A stretch of 64,000 nt of DNA from Pleurotus djamor (taxonomy: Eukaryota > Basidiomycota > Agaricomycetes > Agaricales > Pleurotaceae), in contig JAPEVF010000019.1 in the NCBI GenBank assembly GCA_029747585.1, forward strand, positions 62,001-126,000. The letters run 5' to 3'. Numbering within the stretch: position 1 is the first letter of the stretch; each line of letters begins with the position of its first letter. Below, one piece after another: positions 38,256-49,579 of the stretch. A model generated the notes under the pieces. That model ran no database searches and had not been told where the DNA came from. It saw only the letters and a program-made list of their open reading frames with translations. The position numbers and the translations under genes are program-made.

Positions 38256-39522
38256 CTAGGAGAACGTCCGGGTAAACGACATCAACGCCTTCTCATCGAG
38301 AGGATGCCGCCTCCGAGGCGGAATATTCTCCAAGTATGCCAATGGAGCTAGTCCAACACCTCCCATTTCTGTAGGCGAAGTCGAACTCGTACTACTCGAG
38401 ATCGTGCGAGATCGTCGGCTTCCAGTTGGAGTTCCAATATTAACACCATACTGATCGACCCCAAACGTCAACGGTGCCGGGGGTTCGAAAAGTATGACAG
38501 GTGAGGGTGACCTCATGCTCTTGGTCATGCTCATTGGGTGGCCATGGACGATTGAAGTGGGAGTCGGAAGAGGGTAATTATGGGGATGACTATGATGATG
38601 ATGGCGTCTCGGGAAGGGATGGTAACGTGGAGGGTGGTAGGCTATGGACTCTGCACCAACTTCGGGTAAATGATCGAACTGAAGGTCACGAGGAGATCGG
38701 GCTTTCGAGGATCGTGCACTTCTGTATTGCCCTTGTGGGACTTGCAACATTGCGAGGTCGGGGACATCGTCTACCGTGCGCAAACTGGTGGCGGTTCCAT
38801 GGGTATAATAAGCAACTGAAATGATACCGGAGGAAGTCAATATAGGTCAAAACAAAGCCTGCCATGAGGGGAGAGGAAGCGGAAAGATACATACTGAGAT
38901 GCCACTTTCGTCGGCCGTTCGGTGTATTGGCAAGGACTGAATAGGTTTGTTTGATCAGCTTCTCTCTGAAGATCCCGCGAGAAGGTCCAGGTTGGCCATG
39001 AGACCTGCAGCCATGCAGAGAGACCCTTGGTCAGGCATACCGAAATACAGTGATGGAACATCGTAGAATGAAAGACTAACGTAGCGTCCGAATCAGACCC
39101 CATTTCCACGTCCGGCTGAGGCTTTTCATGATAAAATAGAAACTCCTATCAGATTAAGGCAATGTTAGGACGTCATCGTGTGGGAAGGGGAGGAAAAGAT
39201 TAAGGCGTACATCTCTCACACGACTGGGCCCCCATCGTATCGAGTCAGTCCATCGCTCTATCCCCAACTATAGAATGGAACCATGTGAGGGACGAGGCCA
39301 CAAGACGCAGGTAGAAGGGGGAGGAAGGCTTACACCGGTAGCCTCTGAATTGGGACCTCGCTCCTCCCACACATATACGCAGCCCGATCGGATCGAGCGA
39401 CGCTCTTCAGTGTCTAATCGCCGCGTCACAATGGGCAGCATCCCAAGGGAGACAGCGAAGAAGATAATGTGAGCATCCGAAGGGGACCTCACGCGGAGTC
39501 CCGTGCACGTTGGTCGCTGCAT
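38256..39522 (-). CDS. Gti1/Pac2 (WOPR) family transcription factor B
   Basis: Second WOPR regulator, paralogous to factor A and in the same orientation 2.9 kb upstream of it. First exon 39334-39522 reads MQRPTCTGLRVRSPSDAHII, GMLPIVTRRLDTEERRSIRS, VYVWEERGPNSEATG. The second exon 39211-39267 gives LGIERWTDSIRWGPSRVRD; factor A has no intron at this point. Then EFLFYHEKPQPDVEMGSDSD, REKLIKQTYSVLANTPNGRR with KWHLS, and AYYTHGTATSLRTVDDVPDL. The tail is His/Pro/Ser-rich (RRHHHHSHPHNYPLPTPTS) and ends GLAPLAYLENIPPRRRHPLD with a short FTRTFS close. Both WOPR globules are complete, so DNA binding should be kept. Role in switching or development is inferred from the family. Confidence 0.88.
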
Positions 39523-41256
39523 GTAAGCGAGAAAGGAAGTGGGTATGGGCGAATGCTGCGGAGTCAGTTATAGGGAAGGATGGCATTTAGGTAGTTTCAC
39601 GGTCTTTATAATGCCGGCTAGCTGTTAAGTATGAAACGTTAAGATTGATCATCACAATGGAGGATACCTAATGTGACGGAGACTAGTACGAACCTGCGTG
39701 ATCTAACACTTTAACCGACGCACGAATGAAGGGAATTAACTTTAATCCAGGATCAATCGACGATTTGTGTGTCTATCAAAGGAGAATATGGGATGGAAGC
39801 CCGTATTTGTGGTCGGGGCCATTTTCGGTTCGTAATCCTATCCAAGTTTAGATAAACAGCAAAGTGACACGGTTCATGATACCTCCCCGAGTCACGCTTG
39901 GGGCTGTCATACAATAGGCCAACTGTGGTATTTGGATAGTCTGAGGGCTACTTGTTTATGACAGACGGCTGGGAGACGTACCAGAAGTCCCGATCGCGTG
40001 GCATGAAGTCTCGTATATTTCTGGGAATTCATCGGAAATGGATAGCTTGGTACGGAAGTAAACGTTAACCCGAAGAGCGAAAAGAAAGAAAATAGATCAT
40101 GCTAAGTTGCTGGCGGGGGCCTATGCATCGCGAAGGGGCGCCGAAAAGGTTGAGAAGCGACGGCTTGGGGCAAATTCTTGGGCCAGAAAACGCTGGCGCT
40201 GATATTCTAAACAAATAACGTAGTATCTTGATGAAAATACACGAGAAAGATTGCACTTGGAGACTCACTATGGTAGTGTTTATTGTTCCACGCAATGGAT
40301 GAGATGATCAAAACGGACACGATCCATTCAAACTGAATGGATACGCCCCTTGCATCAGAACGGGCTCAACACTTTTTTTGTTGATCATCACCGCCATACT
40401 CTCCCCGCAACACCGATCAGAGATCCTTGTGTGAATTCCGCTCAGAGCTAGCGGGAGCCCGAAGGTTGCCTAAATCAAGGAATGATGCATACACCAGATT
40501 GATGAGACGGCTTAGTGGGCAACTGATACTATATTGTCGACATGGATGCTTAACCGCAAGCGACAGCAGCCGGTTTACTAGGCAAATTGGGCGTAACCTG
40601 GATGTAAGGATGATCGTCGCATAGAAGCCAAGATGACAGGTATTCTCGGAGCACCACGCGCTTAAAGTAAGAGAGCAGTGGCACGAATGAGCGTATTTTG
40701 TGTAATTATTCAAGCTGGCAAATTAAGTTGAGAAACATTCTCGGAGGCATGGAGGTTACGTTAGACACTTACTTATAGCTAATCTTCATTTATTCGCTCC
40801 ATACTGATCGTATCGCAGTCTAAACTAGCATCTGAGGAAGAGAACTCGTCCTAAAGCCAACAGCATCGAGCAAAAAGAGGCTCGCAGTCGTGGAAGGAGT
40901 TGAAAAAGAGGTGACTTGTCACGAGTAACGCCATCGCGCTGGTTCAATTGATCATTGCGGTAGGCGAACTCGAGTGCCACACTAGTTAGGGGTCCGCGCA
41001 CTTTTGAGGAGGTCGGCACCCTTGAAGCACAGAAGTACAAAGGCTCTTCCAAAAATATGGGCCTACTCTGTTTAAGATGGTATCGTTAGCAGTAATAGAT
41101 AACTTTCGAGCTGGGGGCCGAGAAAGGCTCAGACAAGTGTACAAGCCCCTGACAGTATGAGCGCTTGGGTTCGGCTACTAAGCGCCGAGTTCGATTGAAC
41201 TGCCACCTGACCGTTTGACTCGAACCGCGTCACCCTCGGGCCACCTTCAAGAGTGG
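39523..41256. other. Intergenic, no gene seen
   Basis: Divergent promoter space for WOPR factor B (-) and cysteinyl-tRNA synthetase (+). Open frames here are short and give no recognisable protein. Confidence 0.45.
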
Positions 41257-44200
41257 ATGATTCGTGTGCTCAGCTGGCAGAGAACACGATTCTTGCGTCC
41301 ATCTAGGAACACTAGAGCATTCCATCTCAGCTCCCGTCTGGCATCGTCCTCGCCAATGTCAGCCCAACAACCTCCATGGCATCTCCCTGATTCTCCACGT
41401 CCGGACCCAGTTCTCAAAGTTTACAATTCGCTGACGAGGACCAAGGCAAGTTCATCATCCCATGTTCTGATCTTGTTATCAACCTCCAGGTTTCAGACTG
41501 AATTTGTTCCACAAAACGGCAGACATGTCAAGTGGTACAATTGCGGGCCGACCGTGTACGATGCCTCGCACATGGGCCATGCTCGGTAAGCCTTTGTCGT
41601 AGAAACTATCTGATGCGGTTTAGAATTCAGATCGCTACAGAAACTATGTCACTCAAGACATCTTGCGCCGTATAATCAGTGATTATTTTGGTTACGATGT
41701 TCATTTCGTGATGAACGTGACGGACATTGACGACAAGGCAAGAGAGACCCGTGGTTCATCATAGCATCCATCAATCTAACACGCGGATCGTCTCAGATTA
41801 TTCTTCGAGCCAGGCAAAATCATTTGTTTGAGAAATTCAGATCGGATACCAAGGCTCTCACCCCCGAGTTGCTATCGACTATACAGGATGCTTGGGCGGT
41901 CTATGTGCACGAAAAGGTTTCCAAGGGACTGGCCGAATCGGACAAGATACCCAAGGGAGAGGAACTGGCTAAGTGGCTACAGGTTGCGCAGTTGTCACAG
42001 GATAAGCAATGGAAACAGGAATGCTCTAAACGCGATGAGAAGTTTGACATGCATATCTCTGCGGCCGTGCGTGAGCCTGTTGCTTATCCACTTACGCGAC
42101 AACCTTTTACAGCCACCGATAGACTCTCACATACAATGCACTTGAAACGGCTAGGAAGTCTCTTGATCAAGGCCTCCAGGGGTCTGAGCCAGCCCATCGT
42201 CTTCTAAACGACGCCAAAGATGTTATCTCGCCTGTTCTAGACAAACAGGTGAGGCTTCCTACCCTAATTCCATCTAGCCTCAATTCTCAAGTCCTTCTAG
42301 CAGGGTAGCAGTGTAACCGACCACTCAATTTTTAGATCGACCGCGGCATACTGGGAAGAACGGTTCTTCAATGATATGGACCGCCTTCGCGTCCGGCCAC
42401 CAGATACCCTGACCCGTGTTACGGAATATGTGCCCGAAATAGTATCCTTTGTCGAGGGTATTGTTAAGAATGGGTTTGCGTACGAGGTTGATGGCAGCGT
42501 TTATTTCGACACACGGGCGTTCGACTCCGCCGATAATCATCATTATGCGAAATTAGAACCTTGGAGCACAGGGAATCGAGAACTTCTGGAAGAAGGCGAA
42601 GGTATGGTCCCTTGCTTGTCTGTTTTTTTTTCGCTCACCAGCGGTGATGTCCATGCGTCTCAGGCGCTCTTTCCAACAAGCTCGGTCGACGCTCACCGGC
42701 TGATTTTGCCCTGTGGAAAGCATCAAAACCAGGAGAACCATTTTGGCCCTCACCGTGGGGGCAAGGGCGGCCAGGATGGCACATAGAGTGTTCCGTGATG
42801 GCCAGTGCAGTGTTAGGCAGCAACATGGATATCCACTCTGGGGGAATAGATCTTGCTTTTCCTCATCATGACAACGAGATGGCGCAGTCAGAGGTGTCAA
42901 ATCTTCTTTACCGCCGCTCTTTTGTCTACGTCCTGCTGATGCTCGGATCTGATAGGCTTATCACAACTGTGATCCATGGGTGAATTACTTCCTACACACC
43001 GGCCATCTGCATATCGAAGGTTTGAAGATGAGCAAGTCACTGAAGAATTTTATCACCATTGATGTGAGTGTTGACGAATTTCTGTGCCGTTCTATGAGTT
43101 TCCCAACAGTTTCCACTAGGAAATTCTCCAAAGGTACTCAGCGCGTCAGCTGCGCTTGGCCTTCCTGACGCAACAATGGAATTCCAAGGTGGACTTTTCA
43201 GAATCGGCGATGACAGGGGAAGTTCGCAATATCGAAAACACATTTAATGTAAGTGCTATCCTCCTGGCCCAGGTCACCTAACGGCAACTGCGTGGATTGA
43301 TCTCCGGTCCCCGATAGAACTTCTTCACCGTCGTGAAAGCTCTCATTAGCCAAGCACGAGCAGATGGCAGGAAGTCAGATGGTTTCCACCATTACGAAAC
43401 TCCTGAGAATGATTTGACCGCAAGGTAGGAACCTCATCCCTCGGAAACGTGAGGACATACCTTCTTTTGCTTATTTCGGGACCTGTTGTAGCTTTCACGA
43501 GGCTCAAACCGCATTTCGAGAAGCTCTCTGCGATTCATTCAATACTCCGAGTGCCGTGGATGTCCTCAGGGACGTGGTTTCAAAGACCAATGTATACATC
43601 AATTCCCGGGGCAAGGGTCTCAACGTAGACCTCGTGGACTATGTAGCACGCTGGGTGGGTCAGATGCTACGGATGTTTGGCCTTGGGGAAGGTGGGTCTT
43701 CGGAGATTGGATGGGGACAAGAGACCAAGGATGGGGAGAGCACCAACGTAGGTCTTCCTGTTCTCGTTCTTTCTATTCTTTCGAGCACTAATTTTCTTTA
43801 TCACAGCGAGATGAGACCCTTATGCCTTATTTACGGGTGTTGTCAACATTCCGAGACGGTGTTCGCAAACTTGCTATTGACAAGGGTGACTCGGCACTCA
43901 AGGACATCTTGGCTCTTTGTGACAAACTTCGAGATTCTGATTTGGTTCCACTTGGGGTTGCCCTCGACGATCAAGAAGGTTTTGACGTTTCCCCTCGTTA
44001 TGTTTTGACATTTATCTAACCGTGACCTTCTTTGGTGTTCTCGTACGAATCTAGATGGCAAGGCACTCGTGAAGCTTGTCCCTCCGGCTGAATTGATCAG
44101 GGCGAGAGATGAGAAGCGGGCTATCGCTGAGGCGAAAGCTGCTAAAAAGGCTGCGGCTGTCGAAGCCGAGCGTCAGAAACGCATCCAGAAACTAGAGAAG

Positions 44201-44408
44201 GGTCGCGTGCCACCTGAACTCATGTTCAAGCCCCCAAACACGCCTGATGGGGCGTANTAGCAACTGGGACGATCGTGGCGTTCCGCTGGCGGATGGAGAA
44301 GGCAAGGAGCTTAGTAAGAACCAGGCGAAGAAGGTTCTGAAGGAGTGGACGGATCGTCAGAAACTCCACGCCGAGTTCCTGGCATGGCAGAGTGAACAAT
44401 CAAAGTAG
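41257..44408 (+). CDS. CRS1: Cysteinyl-tRNA synthetase, probably dual-targeted
   Basis: Class I synthetase charging tRNA-Cys. Thirteen exons (41257-41445, 41497-41585, 41641-41737, 41797-42066, 42123-42248, 42301-42601, 42664-42893, 42956-43063, 43120-43248, 43318-43424, 43492-43747, 43807-43978, 44055-44408) give about 808 aa. [18 protein letters not shown] contains the HIGH-type motif; [18 protein letters not shown] and [20 protein letters not shown] carry zinc and substrate residues; the KMSKS motif is in [11 protein letters not shown]. The large DALR-side domain ends in a Lys/Ala-rich helix and [23 protein letters not shown] at 41257 adds an Arg/Ser-rich mitochondrial-type leader; ATG at 41356 (MSAQQPPW) would give a cytosolic form. 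The introns after exons 1 and 3 begin with GC (AAG|GCAAG). The N at 44257 breaks the frame; without it the text reads DGAYSNWDDRG. Confidence 0.93.
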
Positions 44409-44445
44409 AATTTTCGAAAAGTTATCTAGTAATCTATTTTATTTA

Positions 44446-45228
44446 CTACCAATCGCACGAGTCAACTACTAATTGTGCTATCTTTTCAAGTCCCCGTTGG
44501 TCCTCCTCGTCCAATCCGGAGAGCTCTGTATTGTCTAGATCGAACACCCCAACCGTCTCACCGCCGAGTATCAGGGGGATGACCAGTTCGCTCTTCGTAT
44601 CACCATCACATGCGATGTGCCCCGGATATTCATCAACGTTCGGCACGAGGAGGGTTTGTTTCTTGAGAAACGCGTAGGCGCATACGCCCCTTGCTTTGTC
44701 CGCAGAGATGTTGATAGATTGACATGCTGGCTTCCCGCAGAAGGGGCCTAACAATAGTTCTTCAGGCTGTTCATCAGCTTGAGGGGATGGTTGATTTATC
44801 CTTATCCTTGGAATAGGATACAGTGATGAACGAACATAAAACCCTGTTGGTATCAATGATTGATGTGAGCATACTCGTCAGTAAACCGGGGTTCTCCCCG
44901 CCCAACCCCGCGACACTGTCAACTGATGAAATCACTCACCAACCCAGTTGGTAGGTTTTGAGGAGTGAATTGGAGAATCCTGTAGCGCATTGAATACTAG
45001 CGATGCTGTGTTGCTGAGATTGGACACCTAGTAGCAGAATACACGATTTTACAGCAATGATAAGCTTAAATTCGAGAATCCAAATGCTGTAAGTGATGAA
45101 AGCTTTTAGTCACTCACCCAATTGCGTTGTCCGGATAGAAGACCATCGAGCTGTAGATACACGAACTCCCAGAAATCGGTTTTGCCTTGTATGGATTTGG
45201 GGATCGTAGCTGAATCGGAATGGGTCAT
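44446..45228 (-). CDS. Free methionine-(R)-sulfoxide reductase (GAF-domain fRMsr)
   Basis: GAF-fold enzyme that reduces free Met-R-SO, part of oxidative-stress defence (yeast YKL069W type). Exons 45118-45228, 44940-45027 and 44446-44843 give 198 aa: MTHSDSATIPKSIQGKTDFW, then LQLDGLLSGQRNWVSNLSNT, then GFYVRSSLYPIP. The GAF core shows LLLGPFCGKPACQSI, ARGVCAYAFLKKQTLLVPNV, YPGHIACDGDTKSELVIPL and ETVGVFDLDN. The Cys residues in GKPAC, RGVCA and HIACD match the catalytic and resolving cysteines of the family. A short insert (RIRINQPSPQADEQPEE) lies between strands. The stop lies 37 bases from the stop of the convergent cysteinyl-tRNA synthetase gene. Confidence 0.88.
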
Positions 45229-45895
45229 CTAGGGTGGAATCCCCCCTTTGCAGTAAGGCGGGTGCTACGAGTGCTGTATCAGAATGCGATCAGACCATTC
45301 GTGACAAGTTTAACCCCGTTTCGCCGGTGTGGGCCTTGTATTGCGCAAGCATTGCGGAAGCCTGTCACAGACAACGTGCCGTATGTTCCATCACATTCTA
45401 TTTGTTTGCCACGAGAAACAGAATAGCTCACTTCTAGGGAGACGGGCCTTCACAAGACAGTGACATGATGGGTGCATTGGAACTAGGCTAGCTTCCGTCT
45501 AGGAAAGCTTGAGGAAAGCTCAAACTTCACGGAGACATTTTTTTTCTGATCAAACAGCTTCTTTAGCACATACATCTTTACTGACTGCGCTACTTAATCA
45601 AAAGCAGGAATAATATGCAATGACACGATAGGCGGATTGGTGGTAACAAAGTTTGTTTTTGCTTAGCACGATATTGTTTTTCCTCAAAACGAGCTCCTTA
45701 CTCCTATCCTAAGCGACCCCTGAAGGACTGGGAGATGAGATAAGATCAGCGCAAGGACCATCATCGCGGCCGTCGCATGCGTTTGATAGCTTGCATTCTC
45801 CCAACGGTATAATTATCATCGTGTTTGCCACGGAATCAAAATCAGACTCCATCTGATCATCTACTTGCTTAATCCCCCATCGTCGTCACAAAATC
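45229..45895. other. Divergent promoter region, no gene seen
   Basis: Lies between the minus-strand fRMsr gene and plus-strand GLTP gene. T-rich, no recognisable exon. Confidence 0.5.
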
Positions 45896-46764
45896 ATGGC
45901 CCCATACCTCGATACTGTCAAGGTCAGACAGATTCCTTCCACATCGACGTCGAATCCATCCTGACGACCGTCTGTCGATTCGTCTAGTCCTTTGCTGATG
46001 TCACCGTGAACGACGCAGGCGTCGACACACTCGGCTTCTTGGAAGCATCGAAAGGCCTGGTCGGCTTGTTTGGTGCGTTACCTTCGTCAACGAGATAGTT
46101 GCTTCGTTGGTCGTTGATATGATCCTGTTGTCTATGACATCCAGATCTTCTTGGCTCCGCAGCATTCACTGTGGTCGTCAGCGATTTGAACGGGAACATC
46201 GCCGTACGCTGAGTTTATCATTCAACTGACTTTGTACCGCGATTTAAGATCACGGATCGCTGTTAGAAAGTCAAGGCGCGGTATGATGCCGCACCCACAC
46301 TCTCGGGCACCCTGGAGCAACTTGTCGAGAATGAGAAAGGAGAAAAGAAGAGGACCGCCACGGAAGGGTTGATGTGGCTTCTACGCGGTCTTTTGTTCAC
46401 TTGCAAGGCACTCCAGAACGCCCAGGCCGACAAAACACAGGAACTTTCCACTGCTTTCACCAAAGCCTACGAAGGCACGTTGAAGGCTTTCCACAACTTC
46501 GTCGTTAAGGGTGCTTTTTCGGTGCGTGATTTCGTTCTTACCTGCTTGGCTTCGGACGGCTGAAGTCTTCATCGGTAGCTCGCAATGAAGGCATGCCCAT
46601 ACCGTGCCACACTGTACGAGAAGCTCGCCGCTGACCCTGCTGGTGGCCCTGCTGCTACGAATGAACAAGTCGAAGCGAAGCTCGATACTTGGCTTACCGC
46701 GCTTGAATCCATTGTCACCCGCATGCAGACCTTCTACAAGACTGGTGGCCACGACAAGTTCTGA
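45896..46764 (+). CDS. Glycolipid transfer protein (GLTP/HET-C2 family)
   Basis: Cytosolic all-helical carrier moving glycosphingolipids between membranes. Exons 45896-45922, 45988-46072, 46145-46203, 46267-46521, 46579-46764 give 203 aa. Text in order: SFADVTVNDAGVDTLGFLEA, GLVGLFDLLGSAAFTVVVSD, LNGNIAKVKARYD, LEQLVENEKGEKKRTATEGL, MWLLRGLLFTCKAL, AFTKAYEGTLKAFHNFVVKG and AMKACPYRATLYEKL. The Asp-x-x-Gly-Asn-Ile/Lys cluster (DLNGNIAKVKAR) and the WLLRGL Trp form the sugar headgroup site, and the FH in KAFHNFV matches the family His. Complete length for the family. In Podospora the homologue HET-C2 takes part in vegetative incompatibility; a similar role here is only a possibility. Confidence 0.93.
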
Positions 46765-47296
46765 TTCATATACCACTACTGCATCATTGTAACATTGGAT
46801 ATTAAGACAATCTCGAACACATGTGTATGATCTTGTTTCATCATGCATCATATCGGTGGATGTCCTTGTATGAATCATTTCGCCTGGTTTATATCCCGCG
46901 TAGGGTTACCGGCGGCCCCTTTAGCATAACAAGCCGCATACGAGGTAAGTAGGATTCTGACGCGCGGAAATTGACTGGAGCAAGGTGTCGATTGTCGGGA
47001 AGTGATTTCGATCATGGGTACGATGAGATATTGAGTGAAATAATCGTTAATAGGGCAGTTGCTTAATTCTGTATGTAAAAGTTGCGTTATAGATAGTTAG
47101 AAGTCGGTGAGTTCGGGATAGGTGTGAGTTCCCGAGGTCATTAACGGAAGGACGTTCTTCGAGGTTGATACACGAAGTTCATGACATGTTGTGATGCGAA
47201 TAGATACATCCGAGACTTGTAGGGCTAGAGTAAGGCCGAAATGGATGTGAGCATCGGATCATCTAGAGAGGGAGTATGGCTGACTTAGATTCACGA
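46765..47296. other. Convergent intergenic, no gene seen
   Basis: 3' flanks of GLTP (+) and the small membrane protein gene (-). Nothing recognised. Confidence 0.5.
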
Positions 47297-47713
47297 CTAG
47301 CACTTGGCTGGTTTCGGTGTGGCCCACAGGTATAATGGCTGGACGAAGCGTCTAAAGCCTGCCAGCAACAGCACAGCTGCGCAACTCATGGTACCCAAGA
47401 CCGAAGCGGTATGCATGGCGGCCCCACTGGCGACGACGGCTTTCGTGGCGATAGCACCTTCGTTCTGTTTCAGCTCCGAGCGACATCGAATACCCTGAGT
47501 TGTAGAGTGCTCACCTGGCAAAGCCGCCAATCCACTGGCCCCAATGAGGGGTAACGCAGCCAAGGGTGCTGCAACCAGGCTTATCAGAGCGAGGGTATCA
47601 CCTGCCGTCCATGGTGAGTCTAAATCGATTCCAGGATGGAAGTACTCTTCATCGTCTGCGTTGACGAAGGAATGGCCGTCAACCACTGTATAGGCGTGAA
47701 TGTACTCTCTCAT
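47297..47713 (-). CDS. Putative small two-span membrane protein
   Basis: A single open frame of 138 codons starting at the ATG at 47713. It reads MREYIHAYTVVDGHSFVNAD, DEEYFHPGIDLDSPWTAGDT, then a hydrophobic span LALISLVAAPLAALPLIGAS. A polar stretch (EHSTTQGIRCRSELKQNEG) follows, then a second hydrophobic span (SVLGTMSCAAVLLLAG), closing FVQPLYLWATPKPAKC. The polar stretch begins with a donor-like GTGAGC but no acceptor keeps the frame, so I leave it unspliced. No family recognised. Acidic start and two hydrophobic spans suggest a small membrane protein, but it could still be a chance frame. Confidence 0.4.
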   Translation of the reverse strand: MREYIHAYTVVDGHSFVNADDEEYFHPGIDLDSPWTAGDTLALISLVAAPLAALPLIGASGLAALPGEHSTTQGIRCRSELKQNEGAIATKAVVASGAAMHTASVLGTMSCAAVLLLAGFRRFVQPLYLWATPKPAKC

Positions 47714-49579
47714 TCTGGAGACAGTGGTGGTGGTTGATGATCAAGATGCGAACATGCCCAGGCCGTGCATAATGAGCTTACTGCCTCCATCGTAGTGAAC
47801 ATAAGCTTAGGGTTAGAGCACGAAGGACACCTAATACGGCGGTAGAAGGTTCGAAGTTGGAACCCACGCTTCGCTGCCTTTTAGGGGTCTACCGTGTCCT
47901 GTTAGAATCATCTGTGCGTTTCGTTCCCTCTGCTAATTCATCGAAGCAGACTTCAGCCCAGTCCTGTTTCTAAAGAAGGTAGCTTAGTTAACCTGCATGG
48001 GTCGCTTAGAACTAGAGGTAACCGGTAAACGCAGACGGTAAGACAGGGGCTCCGTGCACAGGGGCGAACCAACGATCGCGCGACACGCGCTTCCTGGTCC
48101 CCGGATTGAAATATTGAACGTTGAACGTTTGAACGTTTGAACTTGCATTCTCCCAGAAGGCCCACCCCAATATCTGCCTGCCTCTCAGCGTTTTCCAGGC
48201 ATCGCGCCTGGATTCCGTACTTGCAGCAATTGGCAATGCGATGTCTATCATGGGCATCTTTTTTTCACTGTCACTGTTTATACGTTTCCTCCGGAGCTTA
48301 CGGCACGGTGTAAAACAGCAACTTGACTTTGACTTGACTTACTTACTTCAATTACGCGACTATGGGGTGAGTAAATAATAGTTTGACATCAATACGCCAA
48401 CTCATTGTCTGTCTTGTGCGTAGCGCCTTATTGCTTTCCACTGCGCCCATCCCTTTTCTGTTGTGAAAACAACCAGGTCAAGTCAGTAGCCTCGCGCAAG
48501 CGTTCGAAATTACGCTTTAGTAAGCCCTATGCTCTCGTTTGTGAGTCAATGAACCAACCGATAGTATGAGTACATACTTACCCTACGTTCCAATAATGGA
48601 CATGCTCAGTTTCTTGTTGCTTCACTGACTCTTCCAAAGAAATTCGGACATTCCAGGTGATTCCTCGATGAAATAATGGGAATATATCGCAACTGCCGCA
48701 AACGAAGCTGGATATGCGTTATTGTGAAAGGCCCGTGGCATTGGGGTGGCAATCCGGTGGAGATACAAACAGAGCTGCCTCAAGGGTGGGGGGATTAGAA
48801 ATTTAATCGTGAACCAGTAAGTCACGGCGCCGTTTATGTTTTAAAACACTCTTCATAAGTATGAACTATTCGCATCATAGGCCAATTGAATACAACTTGC
48901 TACGAGGCTTCTCAATTCGTCATGAAGAGGGTATCCATTCACGAAATCCCGGAAACCAGCATAACCTCTCAAAGACTTGGTGCTAGCCTCTAGATCGCTT
49001 TCAGACTTGGTGACATATGAAGGTATACGGTATATGGTCACCGAACGCCTTTGGTTGAACTTCGTTTTCGCAGACCTTTGATTCGCCTTCGCATGCTTCC
49101 TGTGTCGACGTTCGCCCATTCGCCGAGCACGTTGCGGTCGACTCGCTCCTTATTTGTGTTCCAATGTATCCCAGCTATTTTCTTCCTTGGTGCGCAAGCA
49201 TCAACTCTCCCGCCAAACCTCTGATCACTAGAACTGAGGCTTTCCCCCAGTCCGCCACCAAGTTCGGTCAGCCGTAGGTTGGGAAGTAAGGTGTGCAGAC
49301 AAGCACTCAGTTCCTTCCGTCTTTCCTTCCTCTTCCCCTTTGATCGCCGTTTACGGACATTGTACCTTTGTAAATCGCTTGTTATCCACTGCCTTCTCGC
49401 ATGGATCCCAAATTATCATTATCCCTCCCCCCTCCGTCATCTCATGTTCACAACTCAGATATGACCTTGTCCGGGCTCCCACTCGTTCTTTATCATCGTA
49501 TCTACTGCTTCTTGCTGTACTTACTGTGTACTTGATCTCATTTACTCCGTTGGACTATCAATACCATCGCCACATTGTA
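47714..49579. other. Intergenic, one weak small frame
   Basis: On the minus strand an ATG-started frame of 88 codons (48853-49119; MGERRHRKHAKANQRSAKTK, then SVTIYRIPSYVTKSESDLEA) has a basic start and mixed body. It may be a small gene, but there is no splice or family support. The remaining sequence holds the LysM gene promoter and nothing recognisable. Confidence 0.35.
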
